Part shown: positions 1 to 7,898 of the stretch, piece after piece | How the letters are laid out: the number at the start of each line of letters is the position of its first letter | Numbering within the stretch: the first letter of the stretch is position 1 | Position numbers and translations under genes: made by a program | Assembly: GCA_031260455.1 (NCBI GenBank) | Contig: JAIRJW010000019.1 | Location: 1-51,985, forward strand | Reading direction: 5' to 3' | Origin: Fluviicola sp. | GTDB taxonomy: Bacteria > Bacteroidota > Bacteroidia > Flavobacteriales_D > Crocinitomicaceae | DNA: 51,985 nucleotides | Notes under the pieces: model-generated | Databases searched by the model: none | Seen by the model: the letters and a program-made list of their open reading frames with translations, nothing else | Told to the model about the DNA's origin: nothing

Positions 1-165
1 CTGATCGTGATGGATTTGAAAGGTGCAATCGTTTCGACAACGGACGTTCCTGTTTCTTCAGGTACTCAAACCGTACACATTCCTATGAATGTTGCCAAAG
101 GATGCTACATCCTGAATGCGGTTCAGGGCGCGGCTAAATCAACTCACAGAGTAGTGGTTTATTAA
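1..165 (+). CDS. C-terminal fragment of a T9SS-secreted protein (type A sorting domain)
   Basis: The window opens inside a reading frame of 54 codons that ends in TAA. The residues form a short beta-rich tail with a 'K-G-C-Y-I-L-N' stretch and a final 'HRVVVY'. This is the usual shape of a T9SS type A C-terminal signal, where '-GxYxL-' is followed by a short hydrophobic last strand. Such tails direct export across the outer membrane and are removed when the protein is anchored at the surface. The catalytic or binding part lies outside the window, so its function cannot be stated. A strong hairpin terminator follows the stop codon. Confidence 0.7.
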   Translation: MIVMDLKGAIVSTTDVPVSSGTQTVHIPMNVAKGCYILNAVQGAAKSTHRVVVY

Positions 166-186
166 TTTAAGATTCAATTTATATAT

Positions 187-220
187 AAAAATCCTCCGGG
201 CTTCAAACCTGGAGGATTTT
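187..220 (+). terminator. Intrinsic terminator after the T9SS-tail gene
   Basis: The arms AAAATCCTCC and GGAGGATTTT pair through a GG/CC-rich top, with a loop of about seven bases (CTTCAAA). The T run falls in the second arm. It lies 21 bp after the stop codon at 165. Confidence 0.75.
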
Positions 221-240
221 TACGTTTTAGGAGTAAAGGA

Positions 241-393
241 ATGGAGGGGGTAAATAAACTGATAGATGATTACAACAAGGATAAAACTATTGATTTGACA
301 AAAAAAGCTCTTCCAAGTTCAGAGCACTTGAAGGCGTATGAGCAAGAAGCTAAAGATGCAAGAGCCTACTATATAAAAATTGGTTCAAAATAA
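241..393 (+). CDS. Small hypothetical protein, possibly a toxin-locus remnant (50 aa)
   Basis: This is an ATG-initiated frame of 50 codons with a purine-rich stretch (AGGAGTAAAGGA) just upstream. The product is charged and helical, rich in Lys, Asp and Glu, and has no signal peptide or membrane segment. The next gene begins four bases after its stop. I do not recognise the family. The setting, just after a secreted protein's end and before small unrelated ORFs, suggests the C-terminal end of a displaced toxin module. It could also be a spurious ORF. Confidence 0.35.
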   Translation: MEGVNKLIDDYNKDKTIDLTKKALPSSEHLKAYEQEAKDARAYYIKIGSK

Positions 394-397
394 TTTT

Positions 398-829
398 ATG
401 CGAATTTTCATTTTATCTTCAATTATAGTAATCATTTCAGCAATTTTTAGTTCCTGTAATAGTCCTCATAAGGATACTTCAATTCAGGATACAAAAAGAG
501 ATAGTATAGAGGTATTTGAAAATTTTTATAATAGATTCCATGAGGATAGCCTATTTCAAATTAGCAGAATACTATTCCCTTTACCAGGCCATAATATAGA
601 TTCTGATTACAATCCCGATGAAAAAATTGAAATTTTTAAATGGGATAAAAATAATTGGGATATGCAGAAGAAAATACTGGATCAAAATTTTAAAAATGAA
701 TTAAGAAAGTACAACGATTCTATAATTGAAAGAATATATATTGAAAATAGTGGGTTTGAAATAGTTCGAAAGTTTTATCTACACAACAAAAAATGGTACT
801 TAGGTTTTTATGGTTCTCAGAACTTATAA
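398..829 (+). CDS. Putative lipoprotein, DUF4348-like (143 aa)
   Basis: The protein starts with a lipoprotein signal: a short basic head (MR), a hydrophobic core, and a 'SAIFSSC' lipobox with Cys near residue 20. The mature part holds 'FYNRFHEDSLFQISRILFP', with a Phe/Tyr-rich helix, a DSLFQ motif and an R-I-x-F-P-L stretch. This resembles DUF4348-type lipoproteins of Bacteroidota; the family match is from memory. The frame stays open upstream to a TTG at 380, but the ATG at 398 begins exactly at the signal peptide and is preferred. No enzymatic function can be assigned. In this setting an immunity-like role is possible but unproven. Confidence 0.6.
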   Translation: MRIFILSSIIVIISAIFSSCNSPHKDTSIQDTKRDSIEVFENFYNRFHEDSLFQISRILFPLPGHNIDSDYNPDEKIEIFKWDKNNWDMQKKILDQNFKNELRKYNDSIIERIYIENSGFEIVRKFYLHNKKWYLGFYGSQNL

Positions 830-910
830 GGTGATGTCTCAGAAAATCACTTTTACAAAATAACAGAGCATGAAAACAAATGGTGGTAATTTTAAAATTC
901 AAAGAAAGCA

Positions 911-925
911 CGAGCTACAAGCTCG
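911..925. repeat. Short perfect inverted repeat (CGAGCT-ACA-AGCTCG)
   Basis: A 6-bp perfect palindromic arm pair with a 3-base spacer lies just before a small ORF. In frame it reads 'HELQARTGAA'. From memory, that string recurs with a 'CPDLARS' partner in small ORFs between toxin cassettes of Bacteroidota. The partner string occurs at the end of the next ORF, about 200 bp away. Confidence 0.4.
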
Positions 926-938
926 CACTGGCGCAGCA

Positions 939-1133
939 ATGAAAAGCTTTATCAAAGGCTATTGGCTATACATAGTCTTAATAATCATTGTTGTTTGGTT
1001 GTTAAAAGACAAAGGTGTCATTATAAAAATAATTGTTCTTTTAATTTATGTTATCATAATTACAGCAGTTGCTTATATCAATAAAAAAGAAGTCGTATCT
1101 AATCCCTGCCCCGATCTGGCGCGTTCCCATTAA
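939..1133 (+). CDS. Small hypothetical membrane protein (64 aa)
   Basis: Starting at the ATG at 939, the product has two hydrophobic segments (about residues 10-24 and 29-48) separated by a short basic loop. A polar tail ends in 'NPCPDLARSH'. An alternative start at 870 adds 23 polar residues containing 'HELQARTGAA'. I prefer 939 because the longer form carries repeat-derived sequence ahead of the membrane hairpin. The terminal residues look repeat-encoded, so the true gene may end elsewhere. It could be an immunity-like or holin-like small membrane protein, or no gene at all. Confidence 0.35.
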   Translation: MKSFIKGYWLYIVLIIIVVWLLKDKGVIIKIIVLLIYVIIITAVAYINKKEVVSNPCPDLARSH

Positions 1134-1178
1134 ATAATATTCCATCATTTTGGATTTTACCCGATAAACATCCTGCTC

Positions 1179-1207
1179 CCAAAGCATCGGGCTTACGCCC
1201 GTTTTGG
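1179..1207 (+). terminator. Candidate hairpin terminator
   Basis: CGGGC-TTAC-GCCCG followed by TTTT, with flanking CCAAA/TTTTGG that extends the stem imperfectly. It lies in the 216-bp gap before the helicase-like gene. No other feature is seen in that gap. Confidence 0.4.
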
Positions 1208-1349
1208 AGAACAGGACGGCTTGTCAACCAAAAATCCATTCTGTTTCAACAATATGTCCGCTTTTTAAAAACTTTCACAGTGAGATTACCAGATAAAAGG
1301 CAGGATCTTCATTATACCCAAAGCAAAATAAAATTCCTTATTTTGCAGT

Positions 1350-1961
1350 ATGAAGTTTAAAGAATTAAATACGCAGCTGAAAAATACACTGGTGGAGCTG
1401 GGCATTGAAAAATACACTGAAAAACAGGAAAAATTAATCAAGCTTGCCAAACAGGGAAAAAACCAGCTGGTTTATGCTTCGACGGACCAGGAGCTGATTG
1501 ATGGACTGCTTTTCATTTCTTTTATGCGGGCTCCGGAAATGCTGGAAGGATCACCACGGGTTTTGTGGTTCACTTCATCCCCCGAAAATGCACGCGAACG
1601 CGTAAAATCCTTTCATCGCCTGATGAAACGATCGGATGTCACCATAGAACTGGCAGACGACAAAGGAAAAATCATTGAACAGCGCAATGCGATTTTTGAC
1701 GGGGCCGAAATCATTATCGGAAATCCCAAAAGATTGCTCGAATTATACAATCAAAACGGAATCCACATCAATCAACTCAGCCTGGTAATTATCGACAGTG
1801 TGGAAATCCTGTGCAAAAATCCGCTTGTGCTCCAGGCAATCCGAAGGATTTCCGAAAGCCTGCCCAAATGCCAGAAACTGATTTTTTCTGCCGGAAAACA
1901 TACCCGACTGGAATCTTTTTGCGAAGATATCTGCACCTTTTACGAAACTTCGGAGTTATAA
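1350..1961 (+). CDS. Degenerate DEAD-box helicase N-terminal domain (203 aa, likely non-catalytic)
   Basis: The order of elements follows the RecA-like domain 1 of DEAD-box RNA helicases. There is a Q-motif-like start ('FKELN...LGIEKYTEKQ'), then 'NQLVYASTDQE' where motif I (AxTGxGKT) should be, 'VLWFTSSPENARE' for motif Ia, 'IIIGNPKRLLEL' for the TPGR motif, 'LVIIDSVEIL' for DEAD, and 'LIFSAGKHT' for SAT. The P-loop GKT and the DEAD acidic pair are lost, and no helicase C domain follows. ATP-driven unwinding is therefore unlikely. It may act as an RNA-binding or scaffold protein, or be a decaying fragment, although the intact frame argues that it is maintained. The next gene starts 3 bp after its stop. 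Confidence 0.65.
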   Translation: MKFKELNTQLKNTLVELGIEKYTEKQEKLIKLAKQGKNQLVYASTDQELIDGLLFISFMRAPEMLEGSPRVLWFTSSPENARERVKSFHRLMKRSDVTIELADDKGKIIEQRNAIFDGAEIIIGNPKRLLELYNQNGIHINQLSLVIIDSVEILCKNPLVLQAIRRISESLPKCQKLIFSAGKHTRLESFCEDICTFYETSEL

Positions 1962-1964
1962 AAT

Positions 1965-2339
1965 ATGACTGCTAAACAACTAAAAAGTATCGCAAATACA
2001 TCTTATATCCTGGGAATTGTTTGTGCCCTGATGATCTATACACAGCATACTTTCGGTTATTTTTATGTTATCAGAACCGGGTTCTACGTTTTCGGGGGAT
2101 TGGGTTTGATCCTCAGCCTGCTTCAATTTCGTTTTTTACCGGAAAATCAATGGGGAGACTTCAATCTGCTGTTCTGGATCGGATCGGCAGTTATTTTTAT
2201 CGGTTTTGCCTTTCAGAACCTGCATATAAAATATGCCTCCCTGGTTTTGATTTTAGGACTGGCAGTTACAGGGATCTCTTACTTCATTAATCCTTTCAAA
2301 AGAAGGAAGGATGAAGAAAACGACATTCTTGACAACTAA
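1965..2339 (+). CDS. Four-helix hypothetical membrane protein (124 aa)
   Basis: Four hydrophobic spans can be seen, at about residues 12-25, 31-53, 68-83 and 87-107, with a charged, Asp/Glu/Lys-rich C-terminal tail after 'INPFKRRKDEE'. There is no cleavable signal and no catalytic motif. It starts 3 bp after the helicase-like gene and is probably co-transcribed with it. I do not recognise a named family; the size and topology fit a small conserved inner-membrane protein. Confidence 0.65.
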   Translation: MTAKQLKSIANTSYILGIVCALMIYTQHTFGYFYVIRTGFYVFGGLGLILSLLQFRFLPENQWGDFNLLFWIGSAVIFIGFAFQNLHIKYASLVLILGLAVTGISYFINPFKRRKDEENDILDN

Positions 2340-2563
2340 TTATTCAGGCCACTATTTACTCATTGCGCTTTTAAGCAATCGGCTATCTGATTCTTATGCA
2401 ATTTGGCCGGTTGAATTACCGGGTTAAATTTGTATGGTCGCACTGCGCAATTTCGCAGAGTTGTTCCCAATCAGCATATATCTTCTCAGAGGCTGTATTG
2501 ACCAGCCCGGTGGAGTAAACAAGAAAAAATTAAAAACTCCTGAGCTCAAAAATACGCTCCGGA

Positions 2564-3397
2564 TTAAAAAACTGCTTTCAAACTCATATCCAGACTTTTG
2601 AAGCTGTGAGTAAGTGCTCCGACCGAGATAAAATCCACCCCCGTTTCAGCAAAAGAACGAATCGTTGTTTTGGTAATTCCACCGGAAGCTTCCGTTTCAT
2701 AGCGCTGACCAATCCGGATAATTGCCTCGCGAAGCAGTTCAGGTGTAAAATTATCCATCATAATCCGGTCCACCATTCCGGTTTCCAGTACCTCATCCAA
2801 TTCCTGGAGATTTCGCACTTCAATTTCTACTTTCAGCTGTTTCCCGGTTGCTTCTAGGTATTCCTGTGTTCGCTGAATCGCTTGTTTGATTCCGCCCGCA
2901 AAATCCACATGATTGTCTTTCAGCATAATCATGTCATACAACGCAAAACGGTGGTTCATTCCTCCCCCGATTCTCACTGCCCACTTTTCCATGTAACGCA
3001 CCCCAGGAGTTGTTTTCCGGGTGTCCAGCAGGTTTGTACGAGTACCTTGCAGCAGGTCTGCATAGGTTTTGGTTTCGGTAGCAATTCCGGACATTCGCTG
3101 CATAAAATTCAACAGCGTGCGCTCTGCCGCCAGGATAGAACGGGCACTTCCCTTCAGGTAAAAGGCAACATCTCCGGGCTTCACCCAGGTTCCGTCAGGC
3201 AACAACTCTTCAAAAACCAATTGAGGATCTACCAGCTTACACACTTTTCCAGCAACTTCCACACCAGCAAGAACACCCGTGTCTTTCACAAGCAATTTCG
3301 CAATTCCGGATGCATTTTCAGGAATACAAGCCAGAGAAGAATGATCGCCGTCGCCCAGGTCTTCCTGCAACGCATTTTTTACAATTTCATCAACCAT
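2564..3397 (-). CDS. nadC: Nicotinate-nucleotide pyrophosphorylase (quinolinate phosphoribosyltransferase)
   Basis: It converts quinolinate and PRPP to nicotinate mononucleotide in cytosolic de novo NAD synthesis. At 277 residues it has the usual length. Family motifs are in order: the N-terminal 'QEDLGDGDHSS', 'ERTLLNFMQRMSGIAT' (92-107), 'DTRKTTPG' (125-132), 'GGGMNHR' (144-150) and 'LKDNH' (159-163), which bind substrate phosphate and carboxylates. 'EASGGI' (236-241) and the final 'ISVGALTHS' close the barrel. nadA and nadB are not adjacent. The DUF4783 gene lies 88 bp upstream on the same strand. A promoter-like box (3402-3409) sits almost on the start codon, so the transcript may have a very short leader. 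Confidence 0.96.
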   Translation of the reverse strand: MVDEIVKNALQEDLGDGDHSSLACIPENASGIAKLLVKDTGVLAGVEVAGKVCKLVDPQLVFEELLPDGTWVKPGDVAFYLKGSARSILAAERTLLNFMQRMSGIATETKTYADLLQGTRTNLLDTRKTTPGVRYMEKWAVRIGGGMNHRFALYDMIMLKDNHVDFAGGIKQAIQRTQEYLEATGKQLKVEIEVRNLQELDEVLETGMVDRIMMDNFTPELLREAIIRIGQRYETEASGGITKTTIRSFAETGVDFISVGALTHSFKSLDMSLKAVF

Positions 3398-3401
3398 GTA
3401 A

Positions 3402-3409
3402 CAAAGTTA
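3402..3409 (-). promoter_or_regulatory. Bacteroidota -7 box upstream of nadC
   Basis: On the minus strand the bases read TAACTTTG, an exact match to TANNTTTG, ending 4 bp before the ATG. No TTTG -33 box is found at the usual 18-20 bp spacing, so this is a half match. Confidence 0.4.
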
Positions 3410-3485
3410 ATTGAAAATGCAAAATCATGAATTCAAAAACTTCCAGATGAATCAAGGAAATTCTTTTGCATTTTGAATTTTAAAT

Positions 3486-3863
3486 TCATTCTACAGAGAG
3501 TGATTCTATCTTTAAATCGGAGCCTATGTGCTTCCACTTTATGATCACACGGAATGATTCCTCCTTCGAAGTATAAGTCCCGGTGGTCAGGGGAGCATCA
3601 TCGCTTTCTTTTCCTTTGAACGTAAAACGGAAACTGGAAACCGGATTGCGGTTAAAAAAATCTTTTAATAACTGGGTTGCCTGTGATTGAGCATACACCC
3701 CTTCTTTTCCCTGGATCTGAAGTAAGAGTTTATCTTTCCCATAAGATACGATTTTGGCCGCATCCTCCCTGTTAAAGGCCTGTTCAACTGCAACAAAACT
3801 GGCATCCATCACTGAGTGAATTGACAAAACGAATGAAGCAATCAATGATAAAATGAAACTCAT
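3486..3863 (-). CDS. DUF4783 family periplasmic protein (125 aa)
   Basis: A hydrophobic N-terminal segment (about residues 1-17) is followed by a small alpha+beta domain. It contains 'AAKIVSYGKDKLLLQIQGKEGVYAQSQA', a central 'LLKDFFNRNP' helix, and C-terminal strands ending 'GSDLKIESLSVE'. The pattern fits DUF4783, a Bacteroidota protein of NTF2-like shape often found beside nadC and rlmH; the assignment is from memory. The signal suggests export, with no lipobox Cys. It is divergent from rlmH and lies upstream of nadC on the same strand. Function is unknown. Confidence 0.75.
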   Translation of the reverse strand: MSFILSLIASFVLSIHSVMDASFVAVEQAFNREDAAKIVSYGKDKLLLQIQGKEGVYAQSQATQLLKDFFNRNPVSSFRFTFKGKESDDAPLTTGTYTSKEESFRVIIKWKHIGSDLKIESLSVE

Positions 3864-3892
3864 AATTCAATTATTATTCGAACCCGAAACAA

Positions 3893-3900
3893 CAAATATA
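3893..3900 (-). promoter_or_regulatory. Bacteroidota -7 box upstream of the DUF4783 gene
   Basis: On the minus strand it reads TATATTTG, an exact TANNTTTG match about 30 bp before the start codon. The -33 element is not clear. Confidence 0.45.
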
Positions 3901-4019
3901 GTGCCTAAATCCAGAGATCATACGAAAATCTGTTGCAAACAGCGGATTAATAAAACCTGCAGAGCCACCCGATACAAAGAATCAGCTATGGCAATCTACA
4001 ATTTTCGTATATTCGTCGC

Positions 4020-4493
4020 ATGCAGGTAACACTACTTTGTATTGGTAAAACCGGAAAGAAATTTCTGGAAGAAGGGGAACAAGTATATCTGAAACGTTTG
4101 TGTCATTATATTTCCTTTCAAATGCAGATCATCCCCGATATCAAACAAGCAAAAAGTTTATCCGAAACACAGATCAGACAGAAAGAAGGAGAACTGATCC
4201 TTGAAAAGATAAGCGCTTCTGATACCCTGATCCTGTTGGACGAACGCGGAAAAGAGCTCAGTTCGGTTGCTTTTTCCAATTACCTCCAGGAGCAATTCAA
4301 CCGGGGAGGAAAGCAGCTTTTTTTCGTGATTGGCGGACCTTACGGATTCAGTGACGCCATTTATCAGCGGGCTAACGGGAAAATTTCGCTTTCCCGGATG
4401 ACGTTCTCCCACCAGATGATCCGTTTGTTTTTCATTGAGCAGGTATACCGAGCCATGACTATTCTGCGTAACGAACCTTATCATCATCAATAG
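4020..4493 (+). CDS. rlmH: 23S rRNA pseudouridine-1915 N3-methyltransferase
   Basis: A SPOUT-class methyltransferase that methylates the pseudouridine at 23S rRNA position 1915 on assembled 70S ribosomes. The length (157 aa) is typical. Diagnostic parts are 'LLDERGKELSS' (72-82), the knot glycine loop 'IGGPYGFSD' (104-112), 'SLSRMTFSHQMIR' (123-135) and the C-terminal 'ILRNEPYHH' (148-156). It is divergent from the DUF4783 gene. The glycan locus begins 3 bp after its stop, so some transcription may run through. Confidence 0.96.
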   Translation: MQVTLLCIGKTGKKFLEEGEQVYLKRLCHYISFQMQIIPDIKQAKSLSETQIRQKEGELILEKISASDTLILLDERGKELSSVAFSNYLQEQFNRGGKQLFFVIGGPYGFSDAIYQRANGKISLSRMTFSHQMIRLFFIEQVYRAMTILRNEPYHHQ

Positions 4494-4496
4494 ATC

Positions 4497-5843
4497 ATGA
4501 AGTATCCGGAATTTACGCTTTACGACTATATCTTCTCTGCTTCATACCTGATATTGTTCTCTCTTTTGGCCATTGTCATCTACATGAAAAATAAGGAAGA
4601 TGAGAATTACAGTTATTTTCTCCCGCATTTTTTCTGGAAAATCGCTATGGGCTTTGCTATGGCGTATGTTTATATATATAACTACGGAGGCGGTGATACG
4701 ACAGCTTACTGGCAGGGAGCAAATACACTGAATAATCTTTTCTACGAATCGCCTGCAAATTACCTGAAAGAATTATTTACGACTCCAGTCAAAGGGTATA
4801 CCCCTTACTATTACAACAGCAGTACAGGAATTCCCCCTATATGGATTTATGACGAACCGAACTCCTGGTTTGTCTGTAAACTGAGCAGTATCTTTTCGTT
4901 CTTTTCCTTTCATAGTTACCTGACACTAAACCTGTTTTACTCTGTAATCACATCCATTGTTTCCTGGAAGTTTTTCCTCTTTCTGAATTCATTTCTGAAT
5001 ATCAAAACCAGACACATCGCTATTGCTGTTTTGTTCATCCCAACTGTCGGATTCTGGTGTACCGGGATTATGAAAGATTCTGTTACATACTCCAGTTTGC
5101 TTGTAGTAGTGATGGGATTATTCAAAATATTGCACCGCCAATACAGTTTCAGATCGATAGCAGCAACCCTTACCGGACTTTTATTTATCTACCTGACCCG
5201 GTCCTTCATTCTATTACCAATAGCCGTCCCGTTTTTTATCATTATCATTTTCAGACTGAACCACGACAAGCCCCTTATTTCCAGAATTCTGACACGGATT
5301 TCCGGGATATTAATCGCATTATCCAGCATTGTCTTTTTCATGAGTAACGGGTCGCTTTTCGGGGAATTCTCCTCCGATAACCTTACTGAAACGGCCAATA
5401 CAATATACCTGGACTTCCAGAACAATGCGGGATATACGGGGAAAAGATACGACCTCGGAATTTCGGAAGTCAATTCCACCACCATGGTTACAGTTATTCC
5501 TGCAGCCATCCTGACAACTATTTACCGGCCTTTTATCTGGGAAGCAGATAATGCTTTGATGCTCATTAACGGGCTTGAAAGCAGTATTTTTCTCTTATTG
5601 TCTTTTACCATCCTCCGGAGAAGGAGGATTGCTTTTCTTCCCAAAAACAATGCACAAACCAGGGATTTCATCATTTTTTGTCTTTTGTTTGTCCTGATTC
5701 TGGCCTATTTCGTTGGTTTAACTTCCGGTCTGTTCGGTGTACTTTCCCGCCTAAAGGCTCCCGTCCTCCCCTTCTTCCTGTTGATTATTTTCAGCAGGCT
5801 GAACAAAACAAATGAGCACGTCAACTCCGTACATCCCAAATAG
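4497..5843 (+). CDS. Polytopic membrane protein, candidate O-antigen/glycan polymerase (Wzy-like)
   Basis: This 448-residue protein has about ten to twelve hydrophobic segments and one large polar loop (about residues 62-125) containing 'YNYGGGDTTAYW'. The last part is dense in membrane spans, with a short basic loop 'RRRRIAF' near residue 375. Wzy polymerases and other lipid-linked glycan enzymes have this architecture and poor sequence conservation. Its place at the head of a glycan locus lacking any other polymerase candidate supports the call. No catalytic residues can be assigned. It might instead be a GT-C-type transferase. Confidence 0.5.
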   Translation: MKYPEFTLYDYIFSASYLILFSLLAIVIYMKNKEDENYSYFLPHFFWKIAMGFAMAYVYIYNYGGGDTTAYWQGANTLNNLFYESPANYLKELFTTPVKGYTPYYYNSSTGIPPIWIYDEPNSWFVCKLSSIFSFFSFHSYLTLNLFYSVITSIVSWKFFLFLNSFLNIKTRHIAIAVLFIPTVGFWCTGIMKDSVTYSSLLVVVMGLFKILHRQYSFRSIAATLTGLLFIYLTRSFILLPIAVPFFIIIIFRLNHDKPLISRILTRISGILIALSSIVFFMSNGSLFGEFSSDNLTETANTIYLDFQNNAGYTGKRYDLGISEVNSTTMVTVIPAAILTTIYRPFIWEADNALMLINGLESSIFLLLSFTILRRRRIAFLPKNNAQTRDFIIFCLLFVLILAYFVGLTSGLFGVLSRLKAPVLPFFLLIIFSRLNKTNEHVNSVHPK

Positions 5844-5847
5844 AGCA

Positions 5848-6972
5848 ATGGAAAAATCCTCCTACTTTAAAAATATCGACGGACTCCGGACAATTTGTTT
5901 CTTAATGGTATTTTGTTTTCACAGTTTTACGAGCAAAAGCGAAGCTGTTTTAAACTCCGGGGCCTATGGGATCATTAAAAACAGTATATTTTCAAACGGG
6001 AACCTGGGAGTCAATTTTTTCTTTGTACTCAGTGGTTTTCTCATCACTTATCTGCTGATCATTGAAAAACAAACAACCAGTAAAATCAACCTGGTTTATT
6101 TCTGGATCCGAAGAATTCTTCGGATTTGGCCGCTCTATTTTTTTTGTGTCTTTTTTGGTTTTTTCCTTTTTCCGGTTATCAAGTCTTACCTCGGACAAAC
6201 ACCCCAGGAAACCGCACACCTGATAAACTACCTGACCTTCACCAGCAACTTTGATTTCATCGCCAACGGAAGACCCGATGCCTCCATTCTTGGGATACTC
6301 TGGAGTATTTCCATCGAAGAGCAGTTTTACCTGGTATGGCCTGTGTTTTTACTTGTAATTCCAATCCGGTATTACTGGCTGCTATTTGTTTTTCTGATTG
6401 CATTCAGCCTTGGTTACAGGATCACTCACAACGATTATTATCACCTCGAATTCCACACTTTTTCCTGTATGAACGACTTGGTTACAGGATCATTTGCAGC
6501 CTGGTTATGCCTGAGTTGTGCACCATTAGAACGTTTCCTGATTCAATCCTCCAAAAGCATTCAGCTGATTCCCTACGTGCTGTTCACTGCATATTTTTTC
6601 CTGAAAGACGAATTAATGAACTTCATCCCGCTGCTGGTTCCTTATGAACGGATAATCAGTTCGGTATTGATGTCCTGGATCATTCTCGACCAGGTTATCA
6701 ATGCACAGGGAATATTCAGATTATCCAGATTTCCGTTTCTGATCAAAAGCGGTAAATACACTTATGGGATGTACTGTCTGCATTTTCTGGGGATTCTGGT
6801 CACGATTACGATCGTAAAATCCATCCTTCATAAAGACGACATACTGACGGTCCTGTTTATAGAACCAATTGGCAGTCTGGTATTAACATACCTGATTTCG
6901 GTTATCAGTTACCGCTATTTCGAAAGGTATTTTCTACAATTAAAAAACAATTTCACCTGGTATCATTCATGA
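5848..6972 (+). CDS. Acyltransferase family 3 (OafA/YrhL type), first copy
   Basis: This integral-membrane O-acyltransferase probably acetylates a glycan or its lipid-linked precursor. The N-terminus has 'NIDGLRTICFLMVFCFHSF' with the family His, then 'GNLGVNFFFVLSGFLITYL', 'RILRIWPLYF' and 'SIEEQFYLVWPVF' in the usual order, and about ten membrane segments. The frame is open to an ATG at 5812, which would overlap the previous gene by 32 bp. The ATG at 5848 gives 374 residues starting just before the conserved 'NIDGLR' and is preferred. It overlaps the methyltransferase gene by four bases (ATGA), so the two are translationally coupled. Confidence 0.9.
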   Translation: MEKSSYFKNIDGLRTICFLMVFCFHSFTSKSEAVLNSGAYGIIKNSIFSNGNLGVNFFFVLSGFLITYLLIIEKQTTSKINLVYFWIRRILRIWPLYFFCVFFGFFLFPVIKSYLGQTPQETAHLINYLTFTSNFDFIANGRPDASILGILWSISIEEQFYLVWPVFLLVIPIRYYWLLFVFLIAFSLGYRITHNDYYHLEFHTFSCMNDLVTGSFAAWLCLSCAPLERFLIQSSKSIQLIPYVLFTAYFFLKDELMNFIPLLVPYERIISSVLMSWIILDQVINAQGIFRLSRFPFLIKSGKYTYGMYCLHFLGILVTITIVKSILHKDDILTVLFIEPIGSLVLTYLISVISYRYFERYFLQLKNNFTWYHS

Positions 6973-7832
6973 AAAAATTACTCTGTAACAACTTTATGGA
7001 AATCCTGCTGCTCGGCATCATACTGGTATTCAGATCCAAATCATGGGTCTTCAAAATCGTGCCGTCGAATGCCGATTACAAACCGGGAACAATCAGGCGG
7101 GTTAAAAGAAAAAGAATCCGGTACGAACTGGATTTGAGTGATTACCAGGAATGGCTGGTATATTTTTACTGCAAGGCTGATTCAAGTGAGTATGTTTTAG
7201 ATTATTTGGATCAATCGGAAATCATCTTCGACATCGGGGCAAATATCGGCCAGACAGCTTTCCGCATGATTCGAAACCAGGCAAATAAAAAACTTCACCC
7301 GTTTGTTTACGCCTTTGAACCTTACCCGAAGACTTTTTCCAAGCTGGAATACAACATCAGGCTTAACCAGCTAACAAGTATCCGTGCTTTTAATCTCGGG
7401 CTGGGCAACGAAAAAGAAACTTTACGCATGACACAGCACACTCCTTCGAATAGCGGTGGATTCCGGATGACAACGGATACAAACAACAGTATTTCTGTTC
7501 CCGTTATTTCACTGGATGAATTTGTTTCGGAGCAGGCACTCTCCCGGGTTGATTTTATCAAGATCGATGTGGAAGGTTTTGAAACGGAAGTTCTGAAAGG
7601 CGCCCGACAAACAATCCGGCAGTTCCGGCCAGTTCTCGTCTTTGAATACAGTGTCGCGAATATCCTTGCTCAAAACGGAAACATGGAAGAAACACTGAAT
7701 GAATTACTGGACAACAATTACAAAATACGTACGAAAGAAGGTCTCAGCCATCCGGAGTCTATTCTTCAACTCAACTATCATACAGATTTGATTTGTATTC
7801 CAGGTGAAAAATTGATGCAAACATCCAGGTAA
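6969..7832 (+). CDS. FkbM-family SAM-dependent methyltransferase
   Basis: It probably O-methylates a sugar of the glycan. The SAM-binding motif I is 'FDIGANIGQT' (87-96), followed by 'AFEPYP' (115-120) and the FkbM block 'DFIKIDVEGFETEVLKGA' near residues 194-211. The first 20 residues are hydrophobic and may associate with the membrane, but 'MKKLLCNNF' can also be read as a soluble start. The start overlaps the stop of the acyltransferase by ATGA. Together with that enzyme it suggests an acylated and methylated surface sugar. Family confidence is high; the substrate is unknown. Confidence 0.88.
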   Translation: MKKLLCNNFMEILLLGIILVFRSKSWVFKIVPSNADYKPGTIRRVKRKRIRYELDLSDYQEWLVYFYCKADSSEYVLDYLDQSEIIFDIGANIGQTAFRMIRNQANKKLHPFVYAFEPYPKTFSKLEYNIRLNQLTSIRAFNLGLGNEKETLRMTQHTPSNSGGFRMTTDTNNSISVPVISLDEFVSEQALSRVDFIKIDVEGFETEVLKGARQTIRQFRPVLVFEYSVANILAQNGNMEETLNELLDNNYKIRTKEGLSHPESILQLNYHTDLICIPGEKLMQTSR

Positions 7833-7898
7833 TTTTATTTATTTTGATATCCGGATAAACGGGATACGTTTCTTTCGTAAAACAGAATCATACAATAC

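Noticed and set aside
1350..1961. An active DEAD-box RNA helicase
   Set aside because: Motifs I, II and III lack the residues needed for ATP binding and hydrolysis, and the second RecA domain is absent.
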